Part shown: piece after piece, positions 56,569-64,000 of the stretch
How positions within the stretch are numbered: the first letter of the stretch is position 1
How the letters are laid out: each line of letters opens with the position of its first letter
Assembly (NCBI GenBank): GCA_023078555.1
Contig: CM041204.1
Coordinates: 220,923 to 284,922, forward strand
Length of the DNA: 64,000 bases
Origin: Ulva prolifera
Lineage: Eukaryota > Chlorophyta > Ulvophyceae > Ulvales > Ulvaceae
Direction: 5' to 3'
Notes under the pieces: generated by a model
What the model was told of the DNA's origin: nothing
What the model saw: the letters and a program-made list of their open reading frames with translations, nothing else
Databases searched by the model: none
Translations under genes and position numbers: made by a program

Positions 56569-58349
56569 GCTCCTTGTGGGCGCATGCATGCATGCAGTGA
56601 TGCGTGCGGTGTCGCACACCGCAACCGACGCTACGCCTGAGGACGGCGTTGGCGCCGGCGCCGGTGCCAAACAGAAACGGATGCGGCTGCGGCATGTGCA
56701 TGTGTAGCAGAGTGTTGTGTGCAGCATGCGCGGCGTGACATTAGGGGTGCAAAAAGGCGGCTTGCCAACGTCCAGGCCGGGCCATTGTGGTGGACCATGT
56801 TTTGAACCATGTTTTGGACCTTGTTTTGGACCTTGTTTTAAGACACGCATGTCTCAGGTTGCAGCCGCTGGCGGCGTTGCTGCTGCCATGGCGCATGCTG
56901 GCCGTCACACGTTCAGCTGTACATTTCAGCGGGGGGATGGGGGGAAGGTGCCGGAAGGGGACACTGTATTAGCAAAGATGCCGAACTTGGTGCAATGCAG
57001 AGCACGTGCGGAACCCTGGGCACATGTACATCTTGTGCTGAGCTGAGTTTCGGGAGGCGGGTGAAGTCTGACACATGCTAGCATGGCACGTGTACTGCAT
57101 GCCATGCCAGAATCTGCTACAGTGGCTGGCATACACTGGCGCAAGCTTATGTGTCAGCAGGCCTACGTGAAAGTCAATGAGAACTCGAAGCACAGGTGTC
57201 AGGCAGGCGCATAGGTTGTGCGGTACATTTGGAGCCGCTGCTGCATTCAGAGAGGTGTGAGGCGGGGGAGCCGTGCCGCCTATTGTGGGGTAGCTGATGC
57301 ATGCATGGGGGTGGGGGGCGGGCTGCAGCTGGCTGCAAGCTGGGGGTTAGGGCTCGAGGGCTGTCCGAAAGAAATGCAACACCATGGCGCATGTTTTCCC
57401 TGATGCGCGTATGCGCTTAGCTGCCAAGTCTCTCAATCTGCCTGGCTGGAGCAGCTGAGACTGCCAGTGAGCATCCTACCCGAGCTGTCGCTGCAAGGCT
57501 GTGGAAAGGTGATGGGGGAGGGGGGATGCGGCTGCTGCCGACTATGCATCGGAAGTGTGCAGCCGCGTTCTTTTGAAGCTCTCTAGGGAGCTGCTCACCA
57601 GCTGCTCAAGCGGAGACACTGGCTGCTCCCCCGCAGATAGGGATGCCGGCAAAGACTCTTCAATGAAGAGGCCTGCACAATGTGCTTCTTTGCAGCACAC
57701 TGTTTATGTATATAGTATGTCGTGTAGTTGGTGTAGTGCGTAGACAGTATATACTCCACTTCGTGTTGTAGCTTGTATGCAACACTGATGTTCGTGCCTA
57801 CCATGCAAACTATATTCAGCCAGCGATTGTGCCGGCAACTCCGCGAGTTGCTAAATGGTGGCCGTCAGCAATCCTGCATCTGTCACGTAATATTCTTATC
57901 CCTGTTACATCCCACACACTCCACATGCATACGTGCCCATTGCATGCTCGCTAATTCTGCAAGTCGATCAAAAAATACACGAAGCCCTCCGCGTAGGCAG
58001 ACGACCAGGCATGCGTGACGGTCTTGGTCCCGCCGCGTGTGCTGACGCCGGCCTGCAGCGCTGCCATATCCTCCACAGCGCCGCAGTCGTACTTTTGCAG
58101 GGTGCAAATTGCCAGGATTCCTGTTTTCGTCGCATGCGGCCACCGAATTCGAACCGACGCATAAAATTGTCAATACTACATGCCCTGTTCGGCACGGTGT
58201 TGCGCGAGACATTCCTGTTAGACAGCCTCCCCGCCGTCCTGGAGCACCGCCGTCCTGGAGAAGCCGGACTGCGGCGGGCGGCTGAGCGCCGTGGGGGAGG
58301 CCTGGTGCCACGTTTCGGTCCTGCAGGAGCTGACATAAGCTACGCATGA

Positions 58350-58530
58350 GCTGCATTCATTGCATGATTTGTCCAGAGTCACAGCGATCTGCCTCTGCGC
58401 AGGCCCCCGTATCACCTCCATTAATGTTTGCGGCACAGCCTGAAGTTCCGCAGCTGCTCGGGTTAGGCCATCGATCTCGCGGAGGATGTTTGCCACATCA
58501 GCGCCCAGCTGCACATGCATGGCCGACAAT
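58350..58530 (-). pseudogene. Stray fragment of the coiled-region exon of the multidomain family
   Basis: The minus strand encodes HVQLGADVANILREIDGL then AVPQTLMEVIRG, matching HVKLDAAAAKILHEVGDL and VVQETLEEVQRG in the exon at 33902-33332. No neighbouring exons are found, so this is a third, isolated piece of that family, about 24 kb away. Confidence 0.5.
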
Positions 58531-59994
58531 CTGCGCAGACCAACAACTAGTAAGACGCACAGCTAAACTGGCCGGTGCCTGGTTCCTGGTGGTGCACGTA
58601 CACAGCCGGCCACAGCTACGAGTATGAGGCGCACTGCGGGCGCGATCGGTCGGCCGGATCCGGGAGCAGGGGCCGCTGAGGTTGGACCGCCGGCGACCGG
58701 GCGACTGTCGGACTAGTACTGCCCCCCTGAAAGTTCATAACATGTGTGCTGTCCGGTGCGGGAGTGCCTGATGCAGCGGCACACTCATGCTGACGGGCCT
58801 GCTTAGAATTGCATTCAAATGCGTATCTTGGGTTTTGATACATTCCATATGCGAATTTCAATTTACCGTACCTTTTCAGCGTGTAATACGCACATATGTT
58901 TCGGACTTGAGCGTTGTTGGATACCCTTGAGCTCGGCACTGTGGTGCACCCCTACTAGTAGGCACAACTTGAAGGCTGAAGAAGGCCTTGAGCACCCCTT
59001 GCACTGCAGTGCTGGAGAGGAATACACTAAAGCACTTGGCGGAGCTAACATATGCCTTACCACAAACTGTATGGTGCTCTTCTTCAGTTTCCCTAAGCAG
59101 AGTCGACACTGGCCATGGCGCAAGCCAGCTAGCGATCAGTCCATGTATTCTACACATCTAATGTTTCAATACCACTCAAGTCTATGACACATATCAGAGT
59201 GTCTTTGGGGTGTTCTCAGCCCACTGTGCTCACTGGCCATGTGCTGGGCGCCGTTCAGGCCTCTATGGGCAAACTCGGCTTCAGAAATTTCGGCCGAAAA
59301 CGGGCTTTCCCCTGGGCAGTTTTCGACGTTTCGCACTGGACCCCTACATTAGCATCCAGTACGTGATCGTGAGTGTACAGACACCGCCCATGGCCCTTGG
59401 CGATGTCTGAGTTGCTCGCCGTCCCGATGGACGTGTGCATGGCCCGAGTGCAGACCTGGCTGGATGGTCATTGCTGGTGGCTGGCACCTAGGAGCTCTCA
59501 GGGCCAGGCGAGCTGTTGCGCCTCGCCTGGCCCTGCATTCGGCGCAGATAGTATCTGTTGATTGTGTCTGCACAGCGACGAGCCTTGGTTGCAGTCCCGC
59601 TGGCAAGGGCTGCGCGCTGTCGCTTGGGCTCTGGGCTCGAGAGTCTGGAGACCCGCGCGGTGACGCGCACTGCACGACTGCGACATGTCTGATGTTCTGA
59701 TTAACAACTCCATTAGATGTTCAGATGCTGCGTTTGTCTCCAATCGTTGGGTTGGGTAACCTAACTTCGGTCGCACGGGCGACTGCGAAGCGTGCTGGCG
59801 GTTCAGATCGCTTCGCTTGGCCTCGCCGATAACGGCTCATTTCGCTTCGGCTCGCGAGCCGATCGCCCATGGCATCCTAGCATCGCAGATACGGCAGCAT
59901 ATGACCAAACAGGTGTCATCTGACGCCAAGCGCCAATTCGCTGGGAAGGCGACTGCCATGCAGATGAGGTCCGTCGACACGACCAGTAGACAAT

Positions 59995-60084
59995 CTACAC
60001 TATTACAAAAGAGTGAATGGGAGAAGACAAACACCAAAGCCGAATCTCATCGGAATCAACAGCTAGCCATACACACACGATTAC
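59995..60084 (+). mobile_element. SINE-like copy with 13-bp target-site duplication
   Basis: Flanked by ACCAGTAGACAAT (59982-59994) and ACCAGCAGACAAT (60085-60097), one mismatch. Contains TTACAAAAGAGTGAATGGGA and GCCGAATCTCATCGGAATCA. Confidence 0.83.
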
Positions 60085-60440
60085 ACCAGCAGACAATGGG
60101 CTCTTTTATAATACACATTGCACGTAGGCACGTAGGAGCCAATGTCATGGTCGATTCGTGAAGTGCAAGCTGGGACGCGGTGATGCAGCCTATAGCTACG
60201 TGGTTCACATTGAGATATGCTTTACAGTTGCTCTGCACAATGGCGTGCTGCCTGATCGATCGCTCTGCGCCAAATGTGTCTTGGGTGTCTCGGGCGAGAA
60301 CACGCTGCATTTGTTGTCGTGATCCGTTCGCTCTTCGGCAATCAGCGGTCAAATGGCTACTAGCAGGTGCTATTGTTTATAGAAGCGTACCAGCGAGCGG
60401 GATCAACTTGAATCAACACACGAATTCTGGCGTGTCGCTA

Positions 60441-63400
60441 ATGCGGCTTTCCAGCAGCGCTGGGCTAGCGCTTGCGTTGCTCGTGGCTCCAAGGAGCTCG
60501 GGTCTGGGCTTCAGCACCGAGGAGTATATCGAGCTCTATGATGGGGCTGAAGATGCCGGCATGCTGGTCAACTACGCTCCAGCGGGGGCTGATTCGGTTG
60601 TTCAGCTGCGGGAGCAAGAACGGTCGCGGACGCTCATGCAGTGCCTCGGAACAGAGACGATGACCCGAGCGTGCCACTTTGAAAACCTGTATTTCGATTT
60701 GAACACCTCGCGGTTCATACACTACGGAATTGCTGGTGCCGAACCAGGCATCTTCGGAGAGGACAGCCGATCGGGGGATCCTTGGCTTCGGCTGGTGCGG
60801 TGCGCATCACTCCCACTCGCTGTCAGCTCAAAATGTGCACGTTCATAGAGCTGGATGGACAGCTGTATAAATGGTGTTAAAGCATCTAATACCTGTCCAC
60901 TCTGCCATGATGCATCTTGTATCGCGATGGAGCGACTATGGAGTGCCAGCCTGTCCTCCTGTTCACTCTTCTGATAATAATGGAGTGCTAGCCTGCGATG
61001 CCGTGCTTGCATTGCCGATATAGCGCGCTATACACGTTTACAGAAGAGTGAACGAGGGAAGACAAATACTGCAAAAGACTCTCATCCGCGTCAGCAGCCA
61101 CATACACACGGCCACACGACAACCGCGCCCACATCTCAGTCCGGCATGATAAATGACCGCACGGGCACCCGTGCGGGCAGGCACGCAGTGACAATATTAA
61201 TACAAAAGAGTGAACGGGAGAAGACAAACACCAAACGCGAATCTCATCTGAATCAACAGCAACACATACACACACGATCACACTACAACCGCACCCACAC
61301 CTAGCTAGTGTCTGTTACAAAAGAGTGAACGGGAGAAAACAAACACTGAAACCGAATCTCATCCGCATCAACATCAACATACACTCACACCTCAGTCCGG
61401 CAGAATCGCGTCCTCCGGCGGCCAGGCCACGCGTACGCAATGACCGGTCATGCACGCGCCAGCACCGGCCCCGCGCAGTGCTGCTGTGACTGAGCACATG
61501 CATGCCCACCGGTCGGAGCTGGGTCAGCAGACACGTAACTGTGACTATCTGCTTGCCCGCTAGGAGCGAACACGTACATCCGCAGGGGCATAAAGTTACA
61601 CTACGTAGTACTGACCGGTGGGGTCGACCGCAATGCGATGACCCGTTCGGGGCACGGGTCGACCGAACGGGTCATCTCATACGGCATCGACATAGCAATC
61701 GTTTATGCAGCTGGCGGCACGACACCTGCAGCTGCCCACGGGCGCAGGCATACCCTCGTCTCCCTAACGGTACAAATGCATGCATGCACAGGGGCATGAT
61801 TCAGTGGCGCCAGGGGAACCCCGAGGCAAAGTCGCAGTTCTACATGGACTGGCGGGCGGGGGCGGTGCTGCCGGCGGAGGAGGAGGTGGTGGAGTACGGC
61901 CAGCCCCTGCACCTGCGCGCCCCCTTCAACACCAAGAGCATCGGCCACCTGCTGCGCGACAACCTGCAGTTCCTCATCGACCTGCCCCTCCGCTTCGGCC
62001 GCGACCCCACGGCCTTTGACTGGGTGCGTGCGCTCCGCGGGGCATACTGCGACGCTCTCACCAGGTGAAGTCACATGACCGTGTGTTGGCGACCGTGTGT
62101 TGGCGAATCATGTATGACTTCTCCTTGTAACACACACAGATCAAGAATTTCTTGAACTGTATACACCGCTCTCCAGGGTCTATGCTTCTGAGGGAACTGC
62201 TTTTGTGTTTGGCCACGCTGATGTGTCTGATTATGCGCACCGGCCCTGGACCGAAGGGCGCCGGCACTGTCTGAACTTCAAACTTTGAAACCTGGCCTGC
62301 CGCATGTTGATCAGTGCTAGTCATCAGTAGATACAATTGCACGCTTCAGCCTGATCTGTACATACGATCCCTCGGCCACGAGAGAAGCTGTCGACGATTG
62401 ACGAGCGCTCCAACGTCTCAAACACCCGAATTGCCTCACACCGGCGGCGGCCCCTCAGGCTGTTGTTGCCCCTGACCCCTCATCAACGTCCGCATCACCA
62501 GGGGGTTCGCAGTGTAGGTGCGGTGGCAGACAGAGCTGAGCTTCTCGGACTGGGAGGATGAGAGCTCAACGGCGGAGCACTACCGGGGGCTGCTCAATGG
62601 CCGCCCCTCGCTCACATGGCGGCAGGTGCTCGACGCGGCTCTGGAGGGCAGCGACCGGGACAGTACGCCACCTCCCTTATCTGACACGTCATCAGGGTGG
62701 GTGCATGCGAACCCGCGTCAGGCCTAAGCAGCCTCGTTAACAATTGTGGCAACAACAACAGATCAGATGGTCTTTCGCCAGGACAATTGATATTTTTGCA
62801 GTCTCCTAGGTTTCAGTAGTCTCCTTGTTTCCTAGGTCTCCCACAGCTGTACTGCATGCATCACCGAAGCGCTGTGGTCAACAGTACGTACTGTACAGTA
62901 TACTAGCAATGCTGTTGACCATCGGCGCTTCAGTGATGCGCCGTGACGGTGCAGTGCCACAGTTTTCGTGATCATTCGGTGTACATCGATCGGCGCGTGA
63001 GGCACATACTATAGTATGCACCGCTCCTGATAATCGTGCAGTATGGAGCCTTGTCTACGGCCCTCGAGACATGAGCTCATGTCTCTGGCATCATGCGTAG
63101 CTCATCTATGCCCGTGGCCGTTCTCCGCGGTGAGGCCGTGGGCCGTGGAGATCGATATAATTATCAAAGCCAGAGCCGGGTGCAGGTGTGAGGTTCATCC
63201 GCTTTGCGGAGCTTATAGCAGGGCAAGGCCCGGCAGACGTGTTTTCACAGGTTGGGCCGGTGTGGGAGGAGCCGACGGCGCCACAGCTGTCTATGTGGGC
63301 GCACATGTGTGACCCCTTCCCCTTCACCGCGATGCGGGAGGTCGCCTACCGCAACCACGGCCTGCAGGTGTGCTCCCATCGGTATCTCACATACTGTGTG

Positions 63401-64000
63401 TGCGCCAATTGCAGCCAGCACGCGCGATCATCTGGTGGCTACCCCACTCAGGCTCACTCCGTATACATAGGATGAATAGTATAGCGCATATTTGTGCGCG
63501 TGTGTGCATGCTGTGTCTACCGATGATGCCGCCATGCTCGGCTCCAATCACCTCTCCTGAGCAACACTGCAGCGATGCAGATGTATGTAATCAGAATCAT
63601 GTTGGCGTGACTGTGGCGCAGGTGGCGAGTGTGCATGAGCTGGAGCCGTTTGTGCTTTTCCTGGACGGCCAGCCGAAGGAGAAGCGGCACCTGGTGAACG
63701 CCGGCGACCTCATCCCGACGCTGATGCAATCGTTCCCAGGCATGTCACTCGCCCGCGGCCGCGTCAACGTATGCCTGCGTCTGCATGCGTCTGCCCGTGT
63801 CTGCCCGCGTCTGCCCGCTTCTGCCCGCTTCTGCCCGCGTCTGCCTGTGTCTGCCTGCTCCTCAGATGTAGCAAGTGTAGCAACCTTTGCATTCGGCACA
63901 TAGAAACTGTTGACCACAGTCAACAACTCAGCAGGTTAAGGTAGCGGGCCACCTGCGTCAGTTGCAGTGGCAGGCTCTGGCAGACGTAATCGTGTTCGAG
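60441..64000 (+). CDS. GT61/EOGT-like glycosyltransferase, tandem copy 3, cut by window end
   Basis: Exons 60441-60799, 61792-62023, 62518-62662, 63186-63367, 63622-63739; exons 6 and 7 would lie beyond the window. The start MRLSSSAGLALALLVAP is a signal-like stretch, then MQCLGTETMTRACHFENLYF. All splice phases equal those of copies 1 and 2. Intron 1 (992 bp) has accumulated three SINE-like copies in a row. Intron 5 begins GCATGT (GC-AG type) and contains a minisatellite. No frame break is seen in the five exons, so the gene is probably intact. Confidence 0.74.
61034..61420 (+). repeat. Three SINE-like copies in tandem, same orientation
   Basis: Copies at about 61034-61150, 61198-61305 and 61314-61420, with heads TTACAGAAGAGTGAACGAGG, TACAAAAGAGTGAACGGGAG and TTACAAAAGAGTGAACGGGA. 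The first and third extend into the 3' CAGTCCGGCA segment; the second stops after CCGCACCCACACC. All lie in intron 1 of glycosyltransferase copy 3. Confidence 0.8.
62843..62942. repeat. Inverted repeat with imperfect ~25-bp stem in intron 3
   Basis: CATCACCGAAGCGC plus GGTCAACAG pairs with CTGTTGACC plus GCGCTTCAGTGATG around a TA-rich loop containing CAGTACGTACTGTACAG. It is absent from the equivalent intron of copy 2, so it is a recent insertion or a small fold-back element. Confidence 0.6.
63766..63858. repeat. 10-bp minisatellite, about nine units
   Basis: Units of the type GTCTGCCCGC / TTCTGCCCGC repeat through intron 5 of glycosyltransferase copy 3; copies 1 and 2 lack it. Confidence 0.85.

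Larger units (their letters stand above)
56569..60440. other. Spacer between glycosyltransferase copies 2 and 3
   Basis: Holds a coiled-region gene fragment (58350-58530), a SINE-like insertion (59995), a short hairpin at about 59500-59535 (GGGCCAGGCGAG with its complement) and a TTTTGGACCTTG tandem (about 56802-56840). No complete gene was recognised. Confidence 0.5.

Noticed and set aside
1-64000. CRISPR arrays, rRNA and tRNA genes
   Set aside because: Direct repeats here are minisatellites or dispersed elements without spacer regularity, and I saw no cloverleaf with matching conserved loops. The tRNA-like match near 3071 is a primer-binding site.

Overview
The window is nuclear DNA of a eukaryote, most likely a unicellular alga. 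The evidence is spliced genes with GT-AG and some GC-AG introns, a Ty1/copia element, a LINE-like remnant, SINE-like and MITE-like elements, and GC-rich exons set in repeat-rich, often CA/TG-rich spacers. I cannot fix the lineage from sequence alone. There are no operons and I saw no rRNA, tRNA or CRISPR. Exon coordinates are my own models, built from splice signals, reading-phase continuity and comparison between paralogs inside the window.

Layout. 1-3.5 kb: a Ty1/copia element that lost its integrase region, joined head-to-head with a second copy of its reverse transcriptase (777-bp inverted arms). 3.5-5.4 kb: dispersed repeats, a broken LINE-type C-terminal region, and a SINE-like element with perfect target-site duplications. 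7.6-18.3 kb (minus strand): two three-exon paralogs of an unrecognised family, each ending in a SUMO-interaction-like tail, with decayed material and repeats between them. 18.7-38.8 kb: two direct segmental copies of about 9-10 kb. Each carries a minus-strand gene of one ancestral multidomain family. The left gene encodes U-box + protein kinase + right-handed beta-helix but has lost its N-terminal exons. The right gene keeps N-terminal exons (a possible MLKL/HeLo-like helical bundle and a coiled region) and the beta-helix but has precisely lost U-box and kinase.

38.8-43.8 kb is repeat-rich, with strong perfect palindromes. 43.9-64 kb (plus strand) holds three tandem seven-exon genes for a GT61/EOGT-like glycosyltransferase, the third cut off by the window end. 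Exon 2 is almost identical across the three although other parts differ.

The most interesting signals are: (a) the U-box-kinase-beta-helix family with reciprocal domain loss between two paralogs; (b) a hAT-like MITE whose 8-bp target duplication GTGTGCAG coincides exactly with the last eight intron bases in two unrelated genes; (c) a short SINE-like family with 10-18 bp target duplications at several loci.
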